From positions 2,294,001 to 2,358,000 of the forward strand of contig NZ_JARBWD010000001.1 in the NCBI RefSeq assembly GCF_030140925.1: a DNA stretch of 64,000 nucleotides, given 5' to 3'. A model generated the notes under the pieces. The model searched no databases, was not told the origin of the DNA, and saw nothing but the letters and a program-made list of their open reading frames with translations. Both the position numbers and the translations under genes were made by a program. This DNA is from Parerythrobacter aestuarii (GTDB lineage Bacteria; Pseudomonadota; Alphaproteobacteria; Sphingomonadales; Sphingomonadaceae). Positions 37,194 to 44,483 of this stretch are shown piece after piece; the first letter of the stretch is position 1; every line of letters starts with the position of its first letter.

Positions 37194-37219
37194 GGGATAC
37201 CAGTATCCCGTTAGGATAC
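37194..37219. promoter_or_regulatory. Palindromic GGATAC/GTATCC sites at the nadE start (candidate operator)
   Basis: GGGATAC-CA-GTATCCC (37194-37209) is a perfect inverted repeat. GGATAC recurs at 37214-37219, giving GTATCC-N5-GGATAC with the middle half-site. The array is immediately upstream of the nadE ATG (37191-37193), in the 100-bp gap to the divergent transporter gene. A role as operator for the HTH part of NadE is inferred. Confidence 0.6.
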
Positions 37220-37293
37220 TGCACGCAAGCGAATTGCGCGAGCTGCTGGCGGATCGTTTGGGAAACAAGCCCCGCGTTACGGGTTGAGCACCC

Positions 37294-38664
37294 ATGGCGC
37301 ACGAGCGAATCGGAAAATTCGAGAAGATCGGATACGGGGTCGGCGACCTCGCCTCCGGCCTCTATCTCAACTTCTTCGGCGTGTTCCTGTTCTACTATTT
37401 CGTCGACCTGGGCGGCGTAGCACCGGCGGCGATTGCGCTGATGCTACTGCTCAGCAAGCTGGTCGATGCAGTGACGGACCCGGTGATGGGTGCCATCGCT
37501 GATCGCACCCGCACCCGCTGGGGCCGCTATCGCCCCTACCTGCTGTTCGGCGCGATCCCGTTCGGATTTGTCGGGGCAGCGGTGTTTGCCATGCCTCAAC
37601 TTGCTCCGGGCCCCATGCTTATCTGGGCCTATGTCACCTACACGCTGGCCATGCTCGCCTACACTGCCGTGAACGTGCCCTACTCCGGTCTGCTTGGCGT
37701 CATTTCACCAAGCGCTTCTGAGCGCGCCAGCGTCACCGCCTATCGCATGTTCTTCTCCTCGCTCTCCGGTATCGCCATCGGCATCTTTGGCACGACGCTG
37801 GTGCGCGAGTTGGGCGGCGCGGACGAAGCGCGCGGCATTTTCCTCACCATGACACTGATCGCCGCGCTCGGCGCGCTGTGCATCTTCACTAGCTTCGCCA
37901 CCACCAGGGAGCGTATCCCGCCAGCTCATACCAATGGTAGCGTGTGGGGCGACCTGCGCGTGCTGGTGCGCACCGGTCCTTGGATCGCGGTCGCTATCGC
38001 CGCCATCCTCGGGGTGCTGGCGATCGCTTCACGCGCGGCCAGCGCCAAGTTCTGGTTCAAATACGTAGTCGGGGATGACGGAACGCCGGTGTTCCTGTTC
38101 CTCGACCGGCTCGGGCTCTTCCTCACTGCGCTGGCACTGGGCCAAGTCAGCGGGGTCATCATCGGCAACATCCTCCAGCGCAAATTCGAAAAGCGCAACC
38201 TCATCATCGCCGCCGGCGCGCTCAAGTTTGTTGCCATCCTGTATTTCTATACCTTGCCGCTCGATGCCGTCTGGCCGCAGACGCTGGTGCAATACTTCGT
38301 CGGCATCGGCTTCGGCATGCTGATGGTCGGCGCTTTCGCCATGTTCACCGACATCGCCGAATATGTCGACTGGAAGAGCGGGCTTCAGATGACGGGGCTG
38401 GTGGTCGCCGCCTCGGTCTTTGCGGTGAAGGTCGGGGTCGGCCTCGGTTCCGCCTTGCCCGGCTTTGCCATGGACCTGACAGGTTTCGACCCCGGAGGGG
38501 CGCAGACCACGGGAGCGCTGCTTGGCATCAATCTCGCCTTCGCCCTCATTCCCGCAGCCTCGCTGCTTCCGGCAATGGTCGCCATGCTGTTCTACCGTCT
38601 CGACCGGGCGCTGATCAGGCAAGTCGAAGCAGAGCTGTCCACACGCCGCGCCACCCCGGTCTGA
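37294..38664 (+). CDS. MFS transporter, GPH (glycoside-pentoside-hexuronide) type
   Basis: The 456-residue protein has 12 predicted membrane helices and GPH-family motifs: FEKIGYGVGDLASGLYLNF at the N-terminus and DPVMGAIADRTRTRWGRYRP in the loop between helices 2 and 3, as in melibiose-type carriers. The transported compound is unknown. It is divergent from nadE with a shared 100-bp regulatory gap and is followed by tRNA-Gln. Confidence 0.9.
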   Translation: MAHERIGKFEKIGYGVGDLASGLYLNFFGVFLFYYFVDLGGVAPAAIALMLLLSKLVDAVTDPVMGAIADRTRTRWGRYRPYLLFGAIPFGFVGAAVFAMPQLAPGPMLIWAYVTYTLAMLAYTAVNVPYSGLLGVISPSASERASVTAYRMFFSSLSGIAIGIFGTTLVRELGGADEARGIFLTMTLIAALGALCIFTSFATTRERIPPAHTNGSVWGDLRVLVRTGPWIAVAIAAILGVLAIASRAASAKFWFKYVVGDDGTPVFLFLDRLGLFLTALALGQVSGVIIGNILQRKFEKRNLIIAAGALKFVAILYFYTLPLDAVWPQTLVQYFVGIGFGMLMVGAFAMFTDIAEYVDWKSGLQMTGLVVAASVFAVKVGVGLGSALPGFAMDLTGFDPGGAQTTGALLGINLAFALIPAASLLPAMVAMLFYRLDRALIRQVEAELSTRRATPV

Positions 38665-38671
38665 AGACCCC

Positions 38672-38700
38672 CTTCACATCCCCGCAAGAGCCGCTATAGA
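38672..38700 (+). promoter_or_regulatory. Predicted promoter of tRNA-Gln
   Basis: TATAGA (38695-38700) lies 13 bp before the tRNA. The best -35 candidate is CTTCAC (38672-38677, 17-bp spacing), which is weak. TATAGG/TATAGA boxes recur before rpsJ and miaB in this window. Confidence 0.4.
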
Positions 38701-38713
38701 GCGCGCCCACTGC

Positions 38714-38788
38714 TGGGGTGTAGCCAAGTGGTAAGGCATCGGTTTTTGGTACCGACATTCGCAGGTTCGATCCCTGCCACCCCAGCCA
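38714..38788 (+). tRNA. tRNA-Gln (anticodon TTG)
   Basis: The 75-nt gene folds as a standard cloverleaf: acceptor TGGGGTG/CACCCCA, D-arm with AGCCAAGTGGTAAGGC, anticodon stem TCGGT/ACCGA with loop TTTTGGT (anticodon TTG), and T-arm GCAGG-TTCGATC-CCTGC. G discriminator and encoded CCA complete the 3' end. Confidence 0.97.
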
Positions 38789-38951
38789 TCTTCTTACCTT
38801 TCGAGCAGCGCTGACGGGCTGCAAATGGCAGTCCGGCGCGCTTCCGGTGCTCACGTGCCGAATCCACGGTGCGCGCCGGGTCACGAAAAGCCACAGTCTT
38901 CGGCTCGCCATCACCCGGATGGGAAACGGCCTGGCCCTGGCCAGCATGCGC

Positions 38952-39634
38952 TCACTCTTGCCGTGTATCCCAGTCGATCGCGGGTTGCGGGTTGTTGGGG
39001 ACGAGGATCAGCTCGCGCTGTTCGATACGGACCGAAGCCAGGCGGCTCAAAAGGTTCATCCCGATCACATTGGTGTCGCCGATATTGCTGGCGATGACCG
39101 CGTCGAGCCCGCGCGCGGCGACATTCCCGAAGCGCAGTTCGTCGATCGTCGCCATCGGCACGGTGACGGTGCCATTGGCGGTGCTCATCTGCATCGGCAA
39201 CCGGTCACGGCGCGCGGCTCGATCCCGGCACGTTCGGCGGTTTCTTGCGAGATGGCGGTCAGTGTGGCGCCAGTATCGACCAAGAATGCAGCCTCCGTCC
39301 CGTTGATCTTCGCACGCAGCCAATAGTGGCCATCGTCCGCCAGAGGGATGCGTGTCTCGCCGCCCTCCACGACCTGGCCAGGCATGCCGAGCTCGGCCAC
39401 CGCGACATCGAAGCGCGGATCGATCCGGGCGACCTGCATCACGACAGTTACCAGCACGCCGACCAGCGCCACGGTGCTGAGGCTGCGCACCAAGCCGCCC
39501 AGGGGCACGCCGCGCCGCAGCATGGTGCCGCCGATCCAGCTCGCCAGCATCGCTGCCAGCGCCAGCATCAGCAGGCTGCTCTTGGGCACGGAAGCAACCA
39601 GCGCCACTGCGCGGTCGAACCATTCGGCAAACAT
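38952..39634 (-). pseudogene. Retropepsin-like aspartic protease (TIGR02281 type), frameshifted
   Basis: The N-terminal part (from ATG 39634; membrane helices near residues 17-35 and 47-65, then a protease domain with catalytic FLVDTGATLTAIS) runs into a stop near 39185. The C-terminal half (STANGTVTVPMATIDELRFG, then IGMNLLSRL) continues without a break in another frame to 38952. One missing base near 39196-39203 explains the switch. No slippery sequence is seen, so this is a true frameshift or a sequence error. Relatives are membrane-anchored periplasmic proteases. Confidence 0.8.
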
Positions 39635-39692
39635 CGCGTCTTGTTCCACCCGCCCGCTATAGGCGCGCATGGGTGGCAAATCCATGAACGGA

Positions 39693-40625
39693 TTACTCCG
39701 TCATCAAGGCGGCGAGCTCCAGCCCGCTGAGGAAAGCATTTTCGACCCGGGGACCTGCCAGCCAGTCACCGCAAACCCCGAGCGCGAGCTGCGGATCCCA
39801 CAGCGCAGCCGCTCCATCAGCCTTGCCAACCATGGCATAGCGCCAGCGATGCGCATCCGAGTGCAGAGGTTGCTGGAGCGTTATGCCGGCTTCCGCGAAG
39901 AAGGCTGCGAGCAATTTGGGTGCAGCCGTATCCTTGTCGAGTTCGAGATGCTCGGCCGACCATTCGGGCGAAGCGTGGATCACCCAGTCCTCACCCTCCC
40001 CACGTCCCGGCTTGGCCGAATTGCGCGCCGCCCAGGCGACAGCCTCGCCCCGGAAGGTGTCAGCCAGGTCGAGCCGATCGGCAAAGCGCGCCATCAGCGC
40101 CCAGCACGGCTTGGACTGCACCGCCGTTGCTTGTGCCGCGAAGTCCGGCGCTTCCCTTTCCAGCAATTCAGCCGCCTGTTCGGCCGGGATCGCACACACC
40201 AGTTGCTGCGCACGGAAGATCGTATCGCCGGCGCGCAGGTGCCAGGTGTGCTCGTCGTGCAGCACGCCATCGATGCGCTTGCCCCATACAATGTTGAAGA
40301 ACTGCGCCATCTGCTTGATCGGCGCGTTCATGCCCGGCGTGCCGACATAGGCATCCTCGCCAGCTGCCGGCCACGGCGCGGCATACCCAGCCGACCGCCA
40401 ACCTTCGACAGCCTTGGCGAAGCGCGGATCGCGGGCGGTGAAATACTGCGCGCCGTGATCGAACGAGGCCTCGCCTGTACCGATATGCGCGCGCCGGGTC
40501 GCCATCCGACCACCGGGCCCACGCCCCTTGTCGAACAGCACCGGGTTCAGCCCCCGCGCCTTCAGTTTCATGGCGCAGGAAAGCCCGGCCATCCCGGCCC
40601 CGATGATTGCGATTGTCTTGCTCAT
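39693..40625 (-). CDS. FAD-dependent amine oxidase-like (renalase-type) protein
   Basis: The 310-residue protein has an N-terminal Rossmann FAD motif (AIIGAGMAGLSCAMKL), then GRGPGGRMATRRA and FDHGAQYFTARD, typical of NAD(P)/FAD-dependent renalase-like oxidoreductases. The C-terminal GVCGDWLAGPRVENAFLSG is the second FAD contact. It begins 10 bp after egtD and is probably in the same operon. The substrate is unknown; a link to ergothioneine is only contextual. Confidence 0.87.
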   Translation of the reverse strand: MSKTIAIIGAGMAGLSCAMKLKARGLNPVLFDKGRGPGGRMATRRAHIGTGEASFDHGAQYFTARDPRFAKAVEGWRSAGYAAPWPAAGEDAYVGTPGMNAPIKQMAQFFNIVWGKRIDGVLHDEHTWHLRAGDTIFRAQQLVCAIPAEQAAELLEREAPDFAAQATAVQSKPCWALMARFADRLDLADTFRGEAVAWAARNSAKPGRGEGEDWVIHASPEWSAEHLELDKDTAAPKLLAAFFAEAGITLQQPLHSDAHRWRYAMVGKADGAAALWDPQLALGVCGDWLAGPRVENAFLSGLELAALMTE

Positions 40626-40635
40626 GCGCGCCCTA

Positions 40636-41622
40636 TTAAGGCGCGCTGCGCGGGATGGAAGCCTCTGCGAGAATCAGGCTGAAACGTTCTTCACTGTCGA
40701 GCCAGCGCGCCACCGGGGTCCAGCCCCCTGCCAGCAGCAGCATGTTGCCACTGCGGCGCGTGAACTTGTGGCTGTTCTCGGTGTGAATACTCTCGCCTGC
40801 CGCCATGGCGAAGGATCGTCCGGCGACTTCGAATGCAAGGTCGGCTTGCGCCACCAGATGCATTTCGATCCGCGCGAATTCATCATTCCAGCGCGCTTCA
40901 TGGCTGAGCTGATCGACGGGGATCGTCCCGCCAAGTTCGCGGTTGATGCGGCGCACGAGGTTTCGATTGAAATCGGCGGTGATTCCGCGCGCATCGTCAT
41001 AGGCCGCTTCGAGCACAGCGGGATCCTTCACCAGGTCCATCCCGATCAGCAGCTTGGAACTCTCGCCCAGCGTTTCGCGCATGGTGCGCAGCAGGTCGGT
41101 CGCGGTGCGCGGGACCATGTTGCCAATGGTCGAGCCGGGGAAAAAGCCGAGCTTGGGCATGTCTGCAACGGCTTCGGGCAGCTCGACCCGGCGCATGAAA
41201 TCGGCTTCGACCGGATAGACCGGCAGGCCCGGGAACTTGCCGCGCAACTCCTCTGCCGAAGCGCGCAGGAAATCGCCTGAAATGTCGAGCGGGACATAGG
41301 CTGCGGGCGCGATCTGGCTCAACAGCAGCGGGGTCTTGACCGAGCTACCGCTGCCGAATTCCACCACCGCGCGTCCGGGTCCGATGGCCTCGGAAAAGTC
41401 GCTGCCCCGCCCCTTGAGGATCTCGGTCTCGGCGCGGGTCGGATAGTACTCTTCCAGCTCCGTGATGTCTTCGAACAGCTGTGAGCCGGCATCGTCATAG
41501 AGCCATCGCGCTGGGATCGCCTTCTGGGCTTCGGAAAGCCCCTGCAGCACATCGGCCCGGAAGGCGGTGTTGACGCCATCTTCGTCCAGCTCGACCAGAC
41601 GCAGTTCGTGCTTGGAGGGCAT
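40636..41622 (-). CDS. egtD: L-histidine N-alpha-methyltransferase
   Basis: EgtD trimethylates histidine to hercynine, the first step of ergothioneine synthesis. The 328-residue product has the family length, ITELEEYYPTRAE, the SAM loop VVEFGSGSSVKTP, FFPGSTIGN and the GMDLVKDP segment. Its ATG overlaps the egtB TGA as TGATG, so the two are coupled. EgtA, EgtC and EgtE genes are not in the window. Confidence 0.95.
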   Translation of the reverse strand: MPSKHELRLVELDEDGVNTAFRADVLQGLSEAQKAIPARWLYDDAGSQLFEDITELEEYYPTRAETEILKGRGSDFSEAIGPGRAVVEFGSGSSVKTPLLLSQIAPAAYVPLDISGDFLRASAEELRGKFPGLPVYPVEADFMRRVELPEAVADMPKLGFFPGSTIGNMVPRTATDLLRTMRETLGESSKLLIGMDLVKDPAVLEAAYDDARGITADFNRNLVRRINRELGGTIPVDQLSHEARWNDEFARIEMHLVAQADLAFEVAGRSFAMAAGESIHTENSHKFTRRSGNMLLLAGGWTPVARWLDSEERFSLILAEASIPRSAP

Positions 41623-42917
41623 CAGGCGTCCTTCGCCAACCGCAGCCCGGTGAACTGCCAGCGCTGGTGGGGGTAGAAGAAATTGCGATAGCTACGGCGC
41701 GAATGGCCGCGCACCGTGGCACAGCTGGCCCCGCGCAGCACAACCTGCCCGCTCATGAACTTGCCATTGTATTCACCCACCGCACCAGCAGGCGGCTGGT
41801 AGCGCGGGTAGGGCAGGTAAGCGCTGCGGGTGAATTGCCAGCAATCGCCGAACAGGCGGTCCGAGCCGACGGGCATAGGCGGCCCGGCGGTATCGAGCTG
41901 GTTGCCGCCAGCCGGATCATGCTCCTGCGCGATCGCTTCCCATTCGAACTCGGTCGGCAGGCGCGCCCCGGCCCATGTCGCATAGGCATCGGCCTCGTAG
42001 AAGGAGATATGCGTGACCGGGGCATGCGCGTCGCGTTCCTGCCAGCCCTGATGAGTGAAATACTCGCCCGCTCCGCCATTGGCGCGCCAGTAATCGGGCG
42101 CGGCGATGCCATGCTGGCGGACCCAGGCCCAACCATCCGATAGCCACAGCGACGCCGTCTCATAGCCGCGATCGTCGATAAATTCCTGCCACTCGGCATT
42201 GGTCACCAGCGTGCTGGCCAGCGCGAAGGGCTCCAGCAGGACGCGATGGCGCGGGCCTTCGTTGTCGAAGGCAAAGCCTGCGCCTTCATGGCCGACCAGC
42301 GCGATGCCGCCGGGGTGGGAGTGCCAAGCTGATCCCTCGCGAAGCCGGGGGTCTCGAGCCGCTGGCGATTCGTTCGATGGCCTGAGGCCCCCGCCTTCGC
42401 GGGGGCGCGCACTTTCCCACATCGCCGGGCCGAGCGGGTTCTGGAACAGGCCGTGCTTGATATCGGTCAGCAACAGCTCCTGATGCTGCTGCTCATGCGC
42501 GATACCCAGCTCGACCAGCGGGCGCAGCTCCTCGCGTTCGAGCAGCGGTGCCATCGCTTCCGTCACCGCCTGGCGATAGTCGAACACCTCCGCCAGGCTC
42601 GGCCGCGTTATCAGCCCGCGATGACTGCGCGCATGACGCTCGCCTTCGGCCTCGTAATAACTGTTGAACAGGAACGGCCAACGCTCGTCGAACAGCGCGT
42701 AGTCCGGCAGGTGGTTGCGCAGCAGGAACGTCTCCCAGAACCACGTCACATGCGCCAGATGCCACTTGGCGGGCGAGGCATCTTCCATCGACTGGATCGT
42801 GGCATCGCTTTCGCTGAGCGGCGCAGCCAGCGCCTCGGTCAATGCGCGGGTGGCACGAAACCGCTCGGCAAGCGTCGTGGTCAAGGATGCGGCATCATGC
42901 GCCTGTGCATGGGCCAA
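41622..42917 (-). CDS. egtB: Ergothioneine biosynthesis sulfoxide synthase EgtB, with in-frame repeat insertion
   Basis: EgtB is an iron enzyme joining hercynine to a thiol with O2. The 431-residue protein has the DinB-like domain (KWHLAHVTWFWE; HEQQHQE with the His-x3-His metal pair near 141-145) and the formylglycine-generating-enzyme-like domain (from about 200; GFAFDNEGPRHRV, LPTEFEWE, GHSRRSYRNFF). Residues about 168-197 are an unrelated stretch encoded by a fold-back repeat. It precedes egtD with a one-base overlap. Whether activity survives the insertion is unknown. Confidence 0.93.
   Translation of the reverse strand: MAHAQAHDAASLTTTLAERFRATRALTEALAAPLSESDATIQSMEDASPAKWHLAHVTWFWETFLLRNHLPDYALFDERWPFLFNSYYEAEGERHARSHRGLITRPSLAEVFDYRQAVTEAMAPLLEREELRPLVELGIAHEQQHQELLLTDIKHGLFQNPLGPAMWESARPREGGGLRPSNESPAARDPRLREGSAWHSHPGGIALVGHEGAGFAFDNEGPRHRVLLEPFALASTLVTNAEWQEFIDDRGYETASLWLSDGWAWVRQHGIAAPDYWRANGGAGEYFTHQGWQERDAHAPVTHISFYEADAYATWAGARLPTEFEWEAIAQEHDPAGGNQLDTAGPPMPVGSDRLFGDCWQFTRSAYLPYPRYQPPAGAVGEYNGKFMSGQVVLRGASCATVRGHSRRSYRNFFYPHQRWQFTGLRLAKDA
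42331..42411. repeat. Fold-back repeat copy inside egtB
   Basis: The plus strand reads GATCCCTCGCGAAGCCGGGG then GTCTCGAG at one end and GAGGCCCCCGCCTTCGCGGG then GGCGCGC at the other, the same end signatures as copies 3 and 4. The encoded DPRLREGS is the usual translation signature of these repeats. The interruption keeps the egtB frame open. Confidence 0.75.
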
Positions 42918-43012
42918 GGACTGTCTCCTGTTTCTCCCAGTCCTTACGCATAATGGCGACTAGCCGTTACAATGGAAAGGCTTGCCTTCCGGTTTTCTGG
43001 TCAAGCCGGGGC

Positions 43013-44392
43013 TCAGGCCGCGTCGGCCTGTTGCTCCTTGGCCGCCAGTTGCAGCATCTCGGCAATCGCAAAGGCCAGTTCGATAGACTGCGCGGCGTTG
43101 AGGCGCGGGTCGCAATGGGTGTGATAGCGGTCGCCAAGATCCTCGTCGGCAATCGCCACCGCCCCGCCGACGCATTCGGTCACGTCCTGCCCAGTCATCT
43201 CCAGGTGGATACCTCCGGCATGGGTGCCTTCGGCGCGGTGGACATCGAAGAAGCCGCGCACTTCAGCCTTGATCCGATCGAACGGGCGGGTCTTGTAGCC
43301 GCTGTCGGCCTTGATCACGTTGCCGTGCATCGGGTCGCAGCTCCAGACCACCGGGTGCCCTTCGCGGGTGATGGCGCGGACGAGGCGCGGCAGTCCGGCC
43401 TCGACCTTGTCGTGCCCGAAGCGGCTGATCAGCGTGATCCGCCCCGGCTCACGCGCAGGGTTGAGCTCGTCGAGCAGCTTGAGCAGCACGTCCGGCTCGA
43501 GGCTCGGCCCGCATTTCACTCCCAGCGGATTGATGATCCCGCGCGCAAACTCGATATGCGCGCTGCCTTCGAAGCGGGTGCGGTCGCCGATCCAGATCAT
43601 GTGGCCGCTGGTGTCGACCCAGTCGCCGGTCAGCGAATCCTGCCGCGTCAGCGCCTGCTCGTACGGCAACAGCAACCCTTCGTGGCTGGTATAGAAGCTG
43701 GTACCCTTTAGCTGCGGCAGGGTGGCCGGATCGACACCACAGGCTTCCATGAAGTCGAGCGCTTCGCTGATCCGTTCGGACAGCGCAGCGAACTTGTCGG
43801 CCCATGGGCTGCGGCCCATGAAATCGAGCGTCCACTGGTGAACCTGCCGCAAATTGGCATACCCACCCCCGGCAAAGGCGCGCAGCAGATTGAGCGTGGC
43901 GGCGGCCTGCGAATAGGCCTTCACCATCCGCTCGGGATCGTTGCGGCGGATGTCCGGGTCGAACTCGATCCCGTTGACGTTGTCACCGAAATAGCTCGGC
44001 AGCGTCAAATCGCCCTGCGTTTCAGTGTCGGAACTGCGCGGCTTGGCGAACTGGCCCGCCATGCGCCCGACCTTCACCACCGGCAGCTTGCCAGCGAAGG
44101 TCAGCACCACCGCCATCTGCAGGATCACGCGGAAGGTGTCGCGGATGTTGTTGGGGTGGAATTCGGCAAAGCTCTCGGCACAGTCTCCACCCTGCAGCAG
44201 GAACGCGCGCCCCTCGGCCACTTCGGCCAGGTCGGCCTTCAGCGCGCGCGCTTCACCGGCAAAGACCAGCGGCGGATAATTGGCCAGCGTGCTTTCGGCA
44301 GCGCCAAGCGCTGCGGAGTCTTCGTATGTCGGCAGGTGCCGCGCTTCGAAGCCCTTCCAGCTATCCGGTGTCCAGTTGCGAGCCATAGTCAT
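43013..44392 (-). CDS. 3-deoxy-7-phosphoheptulonate (DAHP) synthase, class II
   Basis: This enzyme joins phosphoenolpyruvate and erythrose 4-phosphate at the entry to aromatic amino acid synthesis. The 459-residue protein is of the plant/actinobacterial class II type: [60 protein letters not shown] and the C-terminal CVGG and DPRLN motifs. Two in-frame ATGs (44392, 44386) are both possible. A CCAAGCCG/CGGCTTGG hairpin lies in its leader at 44410-44434. Confidence 0.96.
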   Translation of the reverse strand: MTMARNWTPDSWKGFEARHLPTYEDSAALGAAESTLANYPPLVFAGEARALKADLAEVAEGRAFLLQGGDCAESFAEFHPNNIRDTFRVILQMAVVLTFAGKLPVVKVGRMAGQFAKPRSSDTETQGDLTLPSYFGDNVNGIEFDPDIRRNDPERMVKAYSQAAATLNLLRAFAGGGYANLRQVHQWTLDFMGRSPWADKFAALSERISEALDFMEACGVDPATLPQLKGTSFYTSHEGLLLPYEQALTRQDSLTGDWVDTSGHMIWIGDRTRFEGSAHIEFARGIINPLGVKCGPSLEPDVLLKLLDELNPAREPGRITLISRFGHDKVEAGLPRLVRAITREGHPVVWSCDPMHGNVIKADSGYKTRPFDRIKAEVRGFFDVHRAEGTHAGGIHLEMTGQDVTECVGGAVAIADEDLGDRYHTHCDPRLNAAQSIELAFAIAEMLQLAAKEQQADAA

Positions 44393-44409
44393 TTCAGTCT
44401 TTTACCATT

Positions 44410-44434
44410 CCAAGCCGCCCTAGATACGGCTTGG
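44410..44434 (-). promoter_or_regulatory. Perfect 8-bp hairpin in the DAHP synthase leader
   Basis: CCAAGCCG (44410-44417) pairs with CGGCTTGG (44427-44434) around a 9-nt loop, 18 bp upstream of the ATG and about 50 bp after the M16 peptidase gene. No T-tract follows on the minus strand, so it may be a regulatory or RNA-stabilising stem rather than a terminator. Confidence 0.35.
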
Positions 44435-44483
44435 GCGCCCTCAATGCCAAGGCAAATAAACCTTGGGCACGGCCAAGGTGGCG

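Noticed and set aside
39185..39210. Programmed ribosomal frameshift in the retropepsin-like gene
   Set aside because: No slippery heptamer, upstream Shine-Dalgarno-like stimulator or stem was seen at the frame change; a one-base deletion is simpler.
38952..40682. Plus-strand frames of 159 and 337 codons opposite the protease and FAD oxidoreductase genes
   Set aside because: They lie antisense to genes with clear domain motifs and show no family character themselves.
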